NCBI GenBank assembly: GCA_006218065.1
Contig: VBWE01000032.1
Coordinates: forward strand, 20,397-84,396
Direction: 5' to 3'
Origin: Bacteroidota bacterium
Lineage (GTDB): Bacteria > Bacteroidota > Bacteroidia > Palsa-965
DNA length: 64,000 bases
Shown here: one piece after another, positions 26,743-35,473 of the stretch
Layout of the letters: the number at the start of each line of letters is the position of its first letter
How positions within the stretch are numbered: position 1 is the first letter of the stretch
Notes under the pieces: generated by a model
What the model was told of the DNA's origin: nothing
Seen by the model: only the letters and a program-made list of their open reading frames with translations
The model's database searches: none
Program-made: the position numbers and the translations under genes

Positions 26743-26850
26743 GGAATTATAGTCGAATATCGTATCTAAACCGTTGAATGCCCTGAATTGTTCTTTTAAT
26801 TTAAAAATAGCCTTATCGAAATACAAGGCAAGATATCTTATGTACTTATA

Positions 26851-26880
26851 CGAGCCGGCTCACTGAAAGTCACCGGCTCG
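26851..26880 (-). terminator. Terminator of the HtrA protease gene
   Basis: 8-bp stem cgagccgg (26851-26858) with ccggctcg (26873-26880) and a partly self-pairing loop. It lies 13 nt beyond the protease stop. No long T run. Confidence 0.6.
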
Positions 26881-26893
26881 TTCATGCCGTTTT

Positions 26894-28366
26894 TTACAGT
26901 CCAAATGCATAGTAGGCGCGCATTCCGTTGGGATAAACTCCTTCAATAAGCACACCGCCTTTTTTGTTGTCGATCGCGCTGCGCAAATCTTCCAGCGACT
27001 GGATCTTTTTCTTGTCAACCGTGGTGATGATAAACCCTTCGCGCAAACCCGCGCTGCGTAGTTTTCCCGGGTCCAGCCGGTTGATTTTCAACCCGTTTTC
27101 TATGCCGAGCCGTTTCATTTCATCCGGCTTTGCCGGGCTGAACGAAGCGCCGAGCAAACGGTCAACAGCGATGTTTTCGGCTTCTTTTGTTTCGGGTTTC
27201 GTACCTCCGTTTGCATTTTTAAGAATAACAGCCACTTCGGTGTCTTTCCCGCCGCGGCGGATGCCCAGCATCACTTTATCACCGGGGCGGAAACGGCCGA
27301 TCTGTTCCTGGAGTTCGGGCGTGCGGTTGACTTCCACAGTTCCCACGCGGGTAATAATATCACCTTCACGAACACCGGCCACATCGGCAGCGCTGCCTTC
27401 CATGGCTCCTGATACATAAACACCTTTCATGGTACTAATGTTCTTTTCCTTGGCCAGGTTCGCGTCGATATCGCGGATGCTTACGCCGAGATAGCCGCGC
27501 TGTACGTTGCCATATTCAAGCAGGTCGGCCACCACTTTGCGCACGATATTTACCGGGATCGCAAACGAATAGCCGCTGTAGCTGCCGGTTTGCGAGGCAA
27601 TGGCCGTATTGATACCCACCAGCTGACCGGTGGTGTTCACGAGCGCGCCGCCGCTGTTGCCGGGATTTACGGCAGCATCGGTCTGGATAAACGATTCGAT
27701 CGGGTTCTGTCCTTTGTCCGGGTCGTTTTCAATCACGTTGATATTTCTGCCTTTGGCGCTCACGATGCCTGCGGTTACCGTGGATGTCAGGTTGAACGGG
27801 TTTCCGACCGCGAGCACCCATTCGCCCACTTTTACTTCATCCGAATTGCCGTAGCTGAGGAACGGAAGTCCTTTTTCCTCGACTTTCAGCAGGGCGATAT
27901 CCGTGGAAGGGTCGGTGCCCACCACTTTGGCTTCATAGCTGCGTTTATCGTTCAGGACAACCTGTACCTGGTCGGCGTCTTTTACTACGTGGTTATTGGT
28001 TACGATATACCCGTCGCCGGAAATGATCACGCCCGAACCGGAAGCTTCCTGTTCACGCGGCTGCTGCGGCGAATAACCGAAAAACCAGTCGTGGAAAGGA
28101 TCGCCGGTTGACGGGTTGGCGGAAGCCTGGCGGGTGTATTTGGTTTTCACATGGACGACCGAATGCACGGTGGCTTCGGCGGCTTCACGAAAATCGGCCA
28201 GTGTGCCGGGAGCGGCATTGACAAAGCCAGCCATTTTAACCGGCACCGGGTTATGAATATCCTGGTTTTTACTAACAGGTTGTTCCGGGCTGAAAAGACT
28301 GTTCAGGCCGAGTGATGCAGCGCCGCCGATTGCTGCGATAAAAAATACAGTGATGAAACGTTTCAT
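26894..28366 (-). CDS. Periplasmic HtrA/DegP-family serine protease
   Basis: 490 aa from the ATG at 28366 (MKRFITVFFIAAIGG), a membrane signal-anchor; the frame open further upstream is not needed. The trypsin-like domain carries the triad: His in VTNNHVVKDA (about 125), Asp in STDIALLKVE (about 155) and Ser in NPGNSGGALVN (about 236). Two PDZ domains follow (RGYLGVSIRDI region and a more divergent C-terminal one). It degrades or refolds damaged envelope proteins. It is transcribed away from the divergent 28496 gene and has a terminator of its own. Confidence 0.95.
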   Translation of the reverse strand: MKRFITVFFIAAIGGAASLGLNSLFSPEQPVSKNQDIHNPVPVKMAGFVNAAPGTLADFREAAEATVHSVVHVKTKYTRQASANPSTGDPFHDWFFGYSPQQPREQEASGSGVIISGDGYIVTNNHVVKDADQVQVVLNDKRSYEAKVVGTDPSTDIALLKVEEKGLPFLSYGNSDEVKVGEWVLAVGNPFNLTSTVTAGIVSAKGRNINVIENDPDKGQNPIESFIQTDAAVNPGNSGGALVNTTGQLVGINTAIASQTGSYSGYSFAIPVNIVRKVVADLLEYGNVQRGYLGVSIRDIDANLAKEKNISTMKGVYVSGAMEGSAADVAGVREGDIITRVGTVEVNRTPELQEQIGRFRPGDKVMLGIRRGGKDTEVAVILKNANGGTKPETKEAENIAVDRLLGASFSPAKPDEMKRLGIENGLKINRLDPGKLRSAGLREGFIITTVDKKKIQSLEDLRSAIDNKKGGVLIEGVYPNGMRAYYAFGL

Positions 28367-28438
28367 AAGCAGACGGTTATTGGTTGAACATGTTGATGTA
28401 AATTTGCACAAACTAAAACACAAAAGACATACCTTTAT

Positions 28439-28446
28439 TATGTTTG
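28439..28446 (+). promoter_or_regulatory. -7 box of the dapF operon
   Basis: TATGTTTG, exact TAnnTTTG, about 50 bases before the first ATG (28496). No TTG at proper distance. Confidence 0.5.
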
Positions 28447-28495
28447 TCAGTGTGGTTTAACAATAATTAACCGGGCTTCAGCGGCCAGCGAAAAA

Positions 28496-29221
28496 ATGGC
28501 AGATTCGCCACTCAGAAGAAGAATGCGCCTCGCGTCGTTTCGTGACAAATTGCAGGTTTATTTCCTGGGTTTGCTCACCGGGCTCGTGCTCGGTGGCGGC
28601 TTCTTCGTGCTCAAGCTGGATGAATACGTCAGGCAGTTTACATTCGACAAAGAAATCACCGGCAATACGGACAAGGAAGAACCGGCGAACGATAAAGAAA
28701 ACACCGACAAGAAGAAAACCGATTCGAAAAACAAGAAAAGCAAAAAGGACAGAACGATCAGCTATACCGCCGATTCCGCTTCCGGTCCGTATCTCGACGG
28801 CGATACGCTGGCCGCCGATTCGATCGGAAGTCCGCCTTCCGTGCTCGGAAGAAATTCCGATGATGAAATCGTCGTCCGGAAAGACGAACTCGTTGCGCAG
28901 CGCAATGTCGCACTGGTCGATCTCGACGGCGTAAATCCGAAAGATTCCGCCATCCAGAAACTGAGCGGCATCCGCGATCCGCAAACCAAAGCGCTGCAGG
29001 TCGAATTCTGGCGCTCGCCGCTGAATTACAAAGGCTATAAAATGTCGAAAAACAAACTCGTGCTTTTCGGCCTCGAGTCGGAAGACGAAGTCGTCCTGTA
29101 CAAAGTGGAAGAAGATATTTACATGAAAAACCGGCAGGGCGTTTTCCGTCTCGAAGTAAGCGCCGACTTCCGCCAGCCCGAGCGTGTATCCGATGCATCG
29201 CTGATTGCACGACTGAAATGA
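28496..29221 (+). CDS. Membrane-anchored hypothetical protein, first gene of the dapF operon
   Basis: 241 aa. One membrane helix at about 22-40 (VYFLGLLTGLVLGGGFFVL) with a basic cytoplasmic N-terminus, then a Lys/Asp/Glu-rich linker (about 55-85, KKTDSKNKKSKKDR) and a C-terminal globular part of about 100 residues (VEFWRSPLNYKGYKMSKNKLVLFGL). No family recognised. Its TGA overlaps the dapF ATG by four bases, so the products are made together. The setting suggests a cell-envelope role, perhaps linked to peptidoglycan precursor supply; this is inference only. Confidence 0.75.
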   Translation: MADSPLRRRMRLASFRDKLQVYFLGLLTGLVLGGGFFVLKLDEYVRQFTFDKEITGNTDKEEPANDKENTDKKKTDSKNKKSKKDRTISYTADSASGPYLDGDTLAADSIGSPPSVLGRNSDDEIVVRKDELVAQRNVALVDLDGVNPKDSAIQKLSGIRDPQTKALQVEFWRSPLNYKGYKMSKNKLVLFGLESEDEVVLYKVEEDIYMKNRQGVFRLEVSADFRQPERVSDASLIARLK

Positions 29222-30009
29222 AAAACAAACTTTCTTTTTATAAATACCAGGGCGCAGGAAACGATTTTATCCTCATCGACGATCGTACAGTGCAGTTTGA
29301 CGAAAACCGCACGGAACTGGTCGGCCGTTTGTGCGACCGCCGTTTCGGGATCGGTGCGGACGGCCTGATGCTGCTTCGCGAAAAAAGCGGTTTCGATTTC
29401 GAGATGATTTATTTCAATGCCGACGGAAAAGTCGGATCGATGTGCGGAAACGGCGGACGGTGCATCGCCCGTTTTTCGGATGACATCGGTTTTACAGCAA
29501 AGCCCGGCTTGAGATTCCTGGCTGCCGACGGACCGCACGAAGCGGAGCTGAAAAACGGCATCGTGCGGCTGAAAATGAGCGACGTCTCGGAAATCGAAAC
29601 GGGCGACGGTTTTTATTTCCTGGATACCGGTTCGCCGCACTATGTGAAATACGTTTCGGGCCTGGATGAGCTGGACGTTTTCGGCGAAGGCAGGAAGATC
29701 CGTTACAGCGACCGTTTTGCAGCAACAGGAACGAACGTAAATTTTATCGAACCGTTCAACGGCGGAATAAAAATAAGAACGTACGAACGCGGCGTGGAAA
29801 ACGAAACGCTGGCCTGCGGCACGGGCGTAACGGCCGCCGCACTGACCGCCGCACTCAAAGGAATAGCGACATCCGCGGAAAACTGCCGGGTAAAAGCGCG
29901 GGGCGGTGATTTAAACGTAACGTTCAGATCCGCCGGGAAAAATCAATTTACCGATATTTGGCTCGAAGGTCCCGCAGAATTCGTTTACAAAGGCGAGATA
30001 AGTATATGA
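29218..30009 (+). CDS. dapF: Diaminopimelate epimerase
   Basis: 263 aa. The two catalytic cysteines are C76 in CGNGGRC and C200 in ACGTGVTAA; the N-terminus has the QGAGNDFILIDD signature. It converts LL- to meso-diaminopimelate for lysine and peptidoglycan. It overlaps both neighbours by four bases (ATGA junctions), a tightly coupled operon with two membrane proteins and a soluble unknown. Identification secure. Confidence 0.96.
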   Translation: MKNKLSFYKYQGAGNDFILIDDRTVQFDENRTELVGRLCDRRFGIGADGLMLLREKSGFDFEMIYFNADGKVGSMCGNGGRCIARFSDDIGFTAKPGLRFLAADGPHEAELKNGIVRLKMSDVSEIETGDGFYFLDTGSPHYVKYVSGLDELDVFGEGRKIRYSDRFAATGTNVNFIEPFNGGIKIRTYERGVENETLACGTGVTAAALTAALKGIATSAENCRVKARGGDLNVTFRSAGKNQFTDIWLEGPAEFVYKGEISI

Positions 30010-31052
30010 AACCGGAAAGCATTACCAATACCGACAAAATCAATTACCTGAACATCGGGCTGATTTTGCTTTCGTGCGGACTGGCTTTCGTGATCCCGTT
30101 CGAACTTTTTCTTTTTGCCTATGCTATTCTCGGCCCGGCGCATTACCTCACGGAAATTTCGTGGCTGCACGAACGGAAATATTTCACCAAAGGGAAATTC
30201 GATTTCGTGCTGCTCGGCGGGCTGGCGATCATCCTTTTCCTGCTGCAGTACGTCATTATCCGCAACCTGCCGCCGGCGTCGGCGAACCAGGCGGCGAAAC
30301 TGCTGCCGGCATTGATCCTGGTGGGCTTTGCGGGCGGACTGATCATGGCTTTCGCGAAGTCGGTATTCTACCGGCTTATCGGTTTTCTCTGCGTAAGCCT
30401 GCTCGCGCTGGCCAGCAACAACATGACGGTTTTCCTGACGGTTTTCCTGCCCACGCTCATCCACGTTTATGTGTTCACCGGTTTTTTCATCATTTACGGC
30501 GCGCTGAAAGGGCGGAGCAAAAGCGGGTATCTTTCTTTTGCGTTCTTCCTGCTCTGTCCTTTGCTTTTCATTTTCATCACGCCCGAAGGAGGCGCGCTTT
30601 CCGAGTATGTCACCGGTTCGTACAGTCATTTCGCCGGGCTGAATACGAACCTGATCAAACTTTTCGATATTACGGATTACGGCCCGGACATCAAGACCAC
30701 GGGAGACGTGATTTACAAATCGGATATCGGCCTGATCGTAATGCGTTTCATTGCGTTCGCGTACACGTATCATTACCTGAACTGGTTTTCGAAAACCTCG
30801 GTCATTAAATGGCACAACGTTCCGAAAAAACGGCTGGCGGCCATCGTAATTCTCTGGGGAATTTCCATCGGCCTGTATGCGTACAATTATAAACTCGGGT
30901 TCGACTGGTTGTTCTGCCTGAGCTTCATGCACGTGTTTCTCGAGTTCCCGCTCAACCACACGTCCATTGTCGGCACGGTCCGCGAACTTGGCGCCATGAT
31001 GAAAGGCGCGCCGGTGGAAAGTGCAGCGGGCAGGAAAGGGAAGAAGAAGTGA
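30006..31052 (+). CDS. Polytopic membrane protein of unknown function
   Basis: 348 aa from the ATG at 30006, which overlaps the dapF stop by four bases. About eight to nine hydrophobic segments (LNIGLILLSCGLAFVIPFEL, FVLLGGLAIILFLLQYVII, LPALILVGFAGGLIMAF and others) and a lysine-rich C-terminal tail. Conserved-looking polar residues in membrane-adjacent positions: GPAHYLTEISWLHERKYF, LPTLIHVYVF and FAYTYHYLNWFSKT near the end. The His-rich loops recall membrane desaturase or heme-copper style proteins, but I cannot assign a family. Co-translated with dapF and the following gene. Confidence 0.75.
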   Translation: MKPESITNTDKINYLNIGLILLSCGLAFVIPFELFLFAYAILGPAHYLTEISWLHERKYFTKGKFDFVLLGGLAIILFLLQYVIIRNLPPASANQAAKLLPALILVGFAGGLIMAFAKSVFYRLIGFLCVSLLALASNNMTVFLTVFLPTLIHVYVFTGFFIIYGALKGRSKSGYLSFAFFLLCPLLFIFITPEGGALSEYVTGSYSHFAGLNTNLIKLFDITDYGPDIKTTGDVIYKSDIGLIVMRFIAFAYTYHYLNWFSKTSVIKWHNVPKKRLAAIVILWGISIGLYAYNYKLGFDWLFCLSFMHVFLEFPLNHTSIVGTVRELGAMMKGAPVESAAGRKGKKK

Positions 31053-31588
31053 CCGCAGGTTTCGCATTCCCGGAAATCTCCGTTTGGGATCCCGCGAAAA
31101 CAGCCGAAGGATTATGGCTCATCCTGCTGAAAGCAACCCGCGTTCCGCCGCACCTCGGCATACTGGCGGACGGCCGCTGGTTCACGCTCGATATAAACGG
31201 CGCTAAGGTAAATGGCGACGGGGAACGATTGCTGCAGGCCGTGCAACGGAAAAAAATACCCGCTGCTTTTGTCCGCTTCGCCTGGCCGCGCGGACTGAGC
31301 AAAGAAAAAGCGCAGGACCTGCTCACGGAAATTTTCAGCGTGTACCAGCCGCTGGGCGAAACTCCCGCTACCTGTTTCAGCCCGATCCGTGATTTTTGTG
31401 AGAAGATTTACGGAGAACAGTATCGTCAGCCGCAGTTCGTTTTCCAACTGCTCCGGCAACTCGAAAAAGACGGGTTGTTCAACGAAGTATCCGGGCTGCA
31501 TGTCGCGAATAAAAATTTCGTGCTTCCGCATTACGATATGCAGGCTGTCCGCAATTCGATAGCGTCGGCGAAACTGCGCGCCGGGTAA
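31049..31588 (+). CDS. Soluble hypothetical protein, last gene of the dapF operon
   Basis: 179 aa with a GTG start at 31049 that overlaps the previous stop (GTGA). No signal peptide or membrane segment. It begins with a small beta-rich part (WFTLDINGAKVNGDGERLLQAV), then a helical part with a CEKIYGEQYRQPQFVFQLLRQLEKDGLF stretch that looks like a winged-helix arrangement. Not recognised. Its coupling suggests that it acts with the preceding membrane protein. It is followed by an iterated-word hairpin, the probable end of the operon. Confidence 0.7.
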   Translation: MTAGFAFPEISVWDPAKTAEGLWLILLKATRVPPHLGILADGRWFTLDINGAKVNGDGERLLQAVQRKKIPAAFVRFAWPRGLSKEKAQDLLTEIFSVYQPLGETPATCFSPIRDFCEKIYGEQYRQPQFVFQLLRQLEKDGLFNEVSGLHVANKNFVLPHYDMQAVRNSIASAKLRAG

Positions 31589-31603
31589 ATCCATATTCCC
31601 GGT

Positions 31604-31681
31604 TTTCAGCCGCAGATTATAATGGTTATCCGTAGCCGGCAACTACGAATAACTGCGGGACTGCGTAATCTGCGGCTGAAA
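31604..31681. repeat. Hairpin, ccgcagatta word family
   Basis: Perfect 16-bp outer arms tttcagccgcagatta (31604-31619) and its complement (31666-31681), with an inner stem gttatccgtag (31625-31635) with ctacgaataac (31643-31653), one mismatch. It ends eight bases before the -7 box of the next gene. Confidence 0.85.
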
Positions 31682-31689
31682 TTATTCCC

Positions 31690-31697
31690 TATATTTG
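31690..31697 (+). promoter_or_regulatory. -7 box of the GNAT/cytochrome unit
   Basis: TATATTTG, exact TAnnTTTG, ten bases before the ATG at 31708. Confidence 0.6.
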
Positions 31698-31707
31698 ATT
31701 AAGAATT

Positions 31708-32253
31708 ATGTCCCAGCCGCAGATCAATCTTCTGTTAGGTGAAAACCTCAAGCTTCGTGCGCTCGAACCGTACGATATTGATAATTTGTACAAGTGGGAA
31801 AACGATACTGCCGTATGGAAAGTGAGCAATACGATCGCTCCGTATTCCCGGTTTGTGCTCGAGCAGTATATTGCCAATTCGCACCTCGATCTTTTTACGA
31901 ATAAACAGCTGCGCCTGATGATCACCACCCGCGACGGCCGTGACGTAGGTGCGATCGACCTTTTTGATTACGATCCCATGCATCTCCGCGCGGGCGTCGG
32001 TATTCTCATCGCGGCGGCGGAAGACCGCAGGAAAGGATTCGCTTCCGAAGCGATGTCCATGCTCCTGAACTATTGTTTCCGCACGCTGCACCTGCACCAG
32101 TTGTATTGCAACGTTACGGTGGATAACGTGGACAGCGTGAAACTTTTCCAGCGTCACAAGTTTACGATCACCGGTATCAAAAAAGACTGGATCCGTTCGG
32201 GCGACGGGTTTCTCGATGAACTGATTCTCCAACTGGTTCGCCCGGCGAAATGA
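31708..32253 (+). CDS. GNAT-family N-acetyltransferase
   Basis: 181 aa of the RimJ/SpeG type. It begins LKLRALEPYDIDNLYKWEND, has the acetyl-CoA motif A as ILIAAAEDRRKGFASEAMSML (pyrophosphate loop R-R-K-G-F-A) and ends with NVTVDNVDSVKLFQRHKFTITG (motif B). It transfers acetyl groups to a protein N-terminus, polyamine or antibiotic; the substrate is unknown. Its stop overlaps the ATG of the multihaem gene (32250), so the two are co-expressed. Confidence 0.92.
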   Translation: MSQPQINLLLGENLKLRALEPYDIDNLYKWENDTAVWKVSNTIAPYSRFVLEQYIANSHLDLFTNKQLRLMITTRDGRDVGAIDLFDYDPMHLRAGVGILIAAAEDRRKGFASEAMSMLLNYCFRTLHLHQLYCNVTVDNVDSVKLFQRHKFTITGIKKDWIRSGDGFLDELILQLVRPAK

Positions 32254-34325
32254 ACCCGCACATCACCCGCCGCTTAGTTTACCGCCTGCTTCCCGGTTTG
32301 GTTTTTGGCATAGCGGTCACGGCGCTTTTGCGCTGCGGACCGGAAACCAAAACCGGCGACCCGGTCGATCCCGAAACGAAAAAATACACTTACCTCAATC
32401 ACCAGGATACCGTACGTTACGTCGGCGCGAACGTTTGCCGCAACTGTCACCCGGCGGTTTACGAAACCTTTATGCAAACCGGCATGGGCCAGTCGTTCGG
32501 CATGGCGACGAAAGAAAAAAGCAAAGCGAACTTCGACGGTCATGCGCTGGTGTATGACAAATTCAGCGATTTCTGGTACCGCCCTTTCTGGAGAAACGAC
32601 AGCATGTTCATCCTGGAGTTCCGCAAGGAAGGGAACGATACCGTTTACAAGCGAACGGAGCATGTCGATTATATCGTCGGATCGGGCCAGCATACGAATT
32701 CGCATATCCGGAACACGAACGGTTTCCTGCACCAGATGCCGCTGACTTTTTATACGCAGCAGGGAAAATGGGATCTTCCGCCGGGATTCGAGAACGGTTT
32801 CAATACGCGTTTCTCGCGCAAGATCGGGCTGGAATGCATGAGCTGTCACAACTCACTGCCCGGTTTCGAAGCAGGTTCCGAAAATAAATTCACCGCTGTG
32901 CCCGGCGGTATCGGCTGTGAACGCTGCCACGGACCGGGCTCGCTGCATGTGTGGGAAAAAACGAACGGGCATCTCATCGATACTTCGCGCTTTATCGATT
33001 ATACGATCGTAAATCCCGGCAAACTTTCGTTCGAGCGGCAGTTCGACGTTTGCCAGCGCTGTCACCTGCAGGGAAATGCCGTGCTGAAAGAAGGCAAATC
33101 GTTTTTTGATTTCCGCCCGGGCATGGTGCTGTCGGATTATATGACGGTATTCATGCCGAAATACGAAGGACGCGAAGACGAGTTCATCATGGCTTCGCAT
33201 GCCGAGCGTATGAAAATGAGTCCCTGCTTCATCAAAACGAATGCCGGCGTGAAATTCGACGAGAACGACCTGCGTCCGTATAAAAAAGCGATGACCTGCG
33301 TAACCTGCCACGATCCGCACGTGAGTGTAAAAGCGACCGGGCAGGAAGTATTCAACGCATCCTGCATGAAATGTCACAACGGGACAGGGACGAAAGGAAA
33401 ATGCACCGATACCGATGCACATCTCAAAGCAAAGGATAATAACTGCGTAAGCTGTCACATGCCGCGTTCGGGTTCCATCGATATTCCGCACGTTACGGTG
33501 ACGGATCATTTCATCCGCAAGCCGGTGGATGCCGGGAAAGTGCGCGAAGAAGTGAAAAAGTTTATCGGTCTGTATGCCGTGAATGAAAAAAATCCTTCTG
33601 CAGAACTGAAAGCGAAAGCGTATATCCTGCAGTGTGAAAAATTCGCGCCCGGTGATCTTTACCTGCTCGATTCGGCAAAACATTATTTGCGCGATGACAG
33701 TAAAGATGCGGTGCGGAAGAATTTTTCAAGCCTTGTCCAGTTGTATTATCTCAAGGGAGATTACAACAGGATTATGAATTATGTGCAGCAGCTCGGGCAG
33801 GCGGAAGTGCTGAACAAAATGCTGGTAAAAAAATCGTGGAGCAACGACGATGCCTGGACAGCGTACCGGATCGGGGAAGCTTTTTTCGGGAAAGGAGAAA
33901 ATACTCCTGCGACTGCTTTTCATAAAAAAGCCAGCGAACTTGCGCCGCATGTTCCCGATTTTAAAAGCAAGTATGGCCTGGCGCTGGCTTCTTCCGGGCG
34001 ACAGAAAGAAGCAATGGACACTTATCAGCAGGTTCTCGACGAACATCCGGAATTCGTTCCGGCGCTCACCAACCTCGGTTATCTTTACCTCGTGAACGGT
34101 GATGCGGCGAAGGCCCGGCGGTTTTATGAAAAGGCGCTTGCCCTTGATCCGGATTACGAACCGTTGTTGCTGAATATGGCCGGCTTGCTTGCGTTTGAAC
34201 GGGATTTTAAAGGAGCGGAAAAAATCATCGACCACCTGCTGAAAAGGAATCCGAAAAATGAAAAAGCGTTGCAGGTAAAAAAACAATTGAAAGAAGCGGC
34301 GAAAGGATCGAAAACCGCTTCCTAG
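32250..34325 (+). CDS. Seven-haem c-type cytochrome with C-terminal TPR domain
   Basis: 691 aa. The N-terminal hydrophobic segment with a Cys (TALLRCG) may be a non-canonical lipobox, so it is exported and possibly lipid-anchored. Seven CxxCH haem sites are seen: CRNCH, CMSCH, CERCH, CQRCH, CVTCH, CMKCH and CVSCH, spread over residues about 55-405. Residues about 440-690 form tetratricopeptide repeats (ALASSGRQKEAMDTYQQVLDEHPEFVPAL, VNGDAAKARRFYEKALALDPDYEPLL). This cytochrome-c554-like plus TPR layout occurs in several phyla with unknown redox partners. Membrane-side electron transfer is likely. Starts by overlap with the GNAT gene and runs into mltG. Confidence 0.9.
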   Translation: MNPHITRRLVYRLLPGLVFGIAVTALLRCGPETKTGDPVDPETKKYTYLNHQDTVRYVGANVCRNCHPAVYETFMQTGMGQSFGMATKEKSKANFDGHALVYDKFSDFWYRPFWRNDSMFILEFRKEGNDTVYKRTEHVDYIVGSGQHTNSHIRNTNGFLHQMPLTFYTQQGKWDLPPGFENGFNTRFSRKIGLECMSCHNSLPGFEAGSENKFTAVPGGIGCERCHGPGSLHVWEKTNGHLIDTSRFIDYTIVNPGKLSFERQFDVCQRCHLQGNAVLKEGKSFFDFRPGMVLSDYMTVFMPKYEGREDEFIMASHAERMKMSPCFIKTNAGVKFDENDLRPYKKAMTCVTCHDPHVSVKATGQEVFNASCMKCHNGTGTKGKCTDTDAHLKAKDNNCVSCHMPRSGSIDIPHVTVTDHFIRKPVDAGKVREEVKKFIGLYAVNEKNPSAELKAKAYILQCEKFAPGDLYLLDSAKHYLRDDSKDAVRKNFSSLVQLYYLKGDYNRIMNYVQQLGQAEVLNKMLVKKSWSNDDAWTAYRIGEAFFGKGENTPATAFHKKASELAPHVPDFKSKYGLALASSGRQKEAMDTYQQVLDEHPEFVPALTNLGYLYLVNGDAAKARRFYEKALALDPDYEPLLLNMAGLLAFERDFKGAEKIIDHLLKRNPKNEKALQVKKQLKEAAKGSKTAS

Positions 34326-34336
34326 TGCATTCCGTT

Positions 34337-35374
34337 ATGTCGAAAAGAAAAAAAATAGCGTTTTGGTTTTCCATAGTTACCCTGCTGGCTGCGGGCGCCG
34401 GCGGCTGGTGGTTCTGGGATTCGTATTATAAACCCAATGTTGACCTGCACGGCAAACGTTCGGAATTCCTGTATGTGCGAACCGGCTGGACGATGACGGA
34501 ACTGGAAGGTTACCTGGTGGATCAGAAAATCATCAAAGACGAAAACTCATTCCGGGAAATCGCGAAACTCAAAAAGTTTACGGAAATAAAACCCGGGCGT
34601 TATCGGCTCCGCGACGGGATGAGTAACCGCGAACTGGTCAACATGCTGCGCGCGGGTTTGCAGGAACCGGTTGATTTTACCTTCAACGGCATCCGTACAA
34701 AAGAACAGCTCGTGAGCCGCGTGAGCCGTAAAATTGAAGCCGATTCTGCCGCGCTTTTTTATATGCTCAACGATAATACGTTCCTGAGCAGTTACGGTTT
34801 TACAAATCATACCGTGATGACCATGTTTATTCCGGATACGTACGAAATGAACTGGAATACTTCGGCTGAGCAATTCATGGAGCGCATGGCGAAAGAGTAC
34901 AAAGCATTCTGGACGGAAGAACGAAAAGCAAAATGTAAAATCACCACGCTTACCCAGTCGCAGGCAGTTATCCTCGCCTCCATCGTACAGGGTGAACAAA
35001 CGCGGGATAACGAGGAGAAAAAAATTATTGCCGGGCTTTACCTCAACCGGCTGCGGATAAAAATGCCCCTGCAGTCGGACCCGACGCTGATTTTTGCGCT
35101 GGGCGATTTCACCGTCCGCCGCGTTTTGAACGGGGACAAAGAAATTGATTCGCCGTATAATACCTACCTGCACACCGGCCTCCCGCCCGGCCCGATCAGC
35201 ATTCCCGATATTTCATCGGTTGATGCCGTACTCAATTTCAAGAAAACAAATTACCTGTACATGTGTGCGGAATACGGCACCGGGCATCATAATTTTACAA
35301 AGGATTACAACGAACACCTGAAAAATGCCAAAGCCTTTCAGGATGCTTTGAATAAAGCGAATATCAACAGGTGA
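34337..35374 (+). CDS. mltG: Endolytic murein transglycosylase
   Basis: 345 aa from the ATG at 34337; an in-frame GTG at 34325 overlaps the previous stop. One N-terminal membrane helix (AFWFSIVTLLAAGAGGWWFW), a LysM-like region (FLYVRTGWTMTELEGYLVDQ), then the YceG/MltG catalytic part: ILASIVQGEQTR (normally SIVEKET; the catalytic second Glu is kept), AGLYLNRLRIKMPLQSDPT, HTGLPPGPI and HNFTKDYNEH. It cuts nascent glycan strands at the inner membrane and probably sets their length. A word hairpin follows. Confidence 0.95.
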   Translation: MSKRKKIAFWFSIVTLLAAGAGGWWFWDSYYKPNVDLHGKRSEFLYVRTGWTMTELEGYLVDQKIIKDENSFREIAKLKKFTEIKPGRYRLRDGMSNRELVNMLRAGLQEPVDFTFNGIRTKEQLVSRVSRKIEADSAALFYMLNDNTFLSSYGFTNHTVMTMFIPDTYEMNWNTSAEQFMERMAKEYKAFWTEERKAKCKITTLTQSQAVILASIVQGEQTRDNEEKKIIAGLYLNRLRIKMPLQSDPTLIFALGDFTVRRVLNGDKEIDSPYNTYLHTGLPPGPISIPDISSVDAVLNFKKTNYLYMCAEYGTGHHNFTKDYNEHLKNAKAFQDALNKANINR

Positions 35375-35380
35375 TATTAA

Positions 35381-35460
35381 TTGTCGATTTTTGATTGTCG
35401 ATTTGCGATTTATCCGTAGAAAAAAAATCGGCAATCGAAAATCAAAAATCGGCAATCGAA
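35381..35460. repeat. Iterated-word hairpin, ATCG-word family
   Basis: Left arm 35381-35411 and right arm 35425-35460 made of ttgtcgattttt / aatcggcaatcgaa words; pairing is imperfect and the loop short. Starts seven bases after the mltG stop and ends 13 bases before ppa. Confidence 0.75.
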
Positions 35461-35473
35461 AAAACGACGCTAC

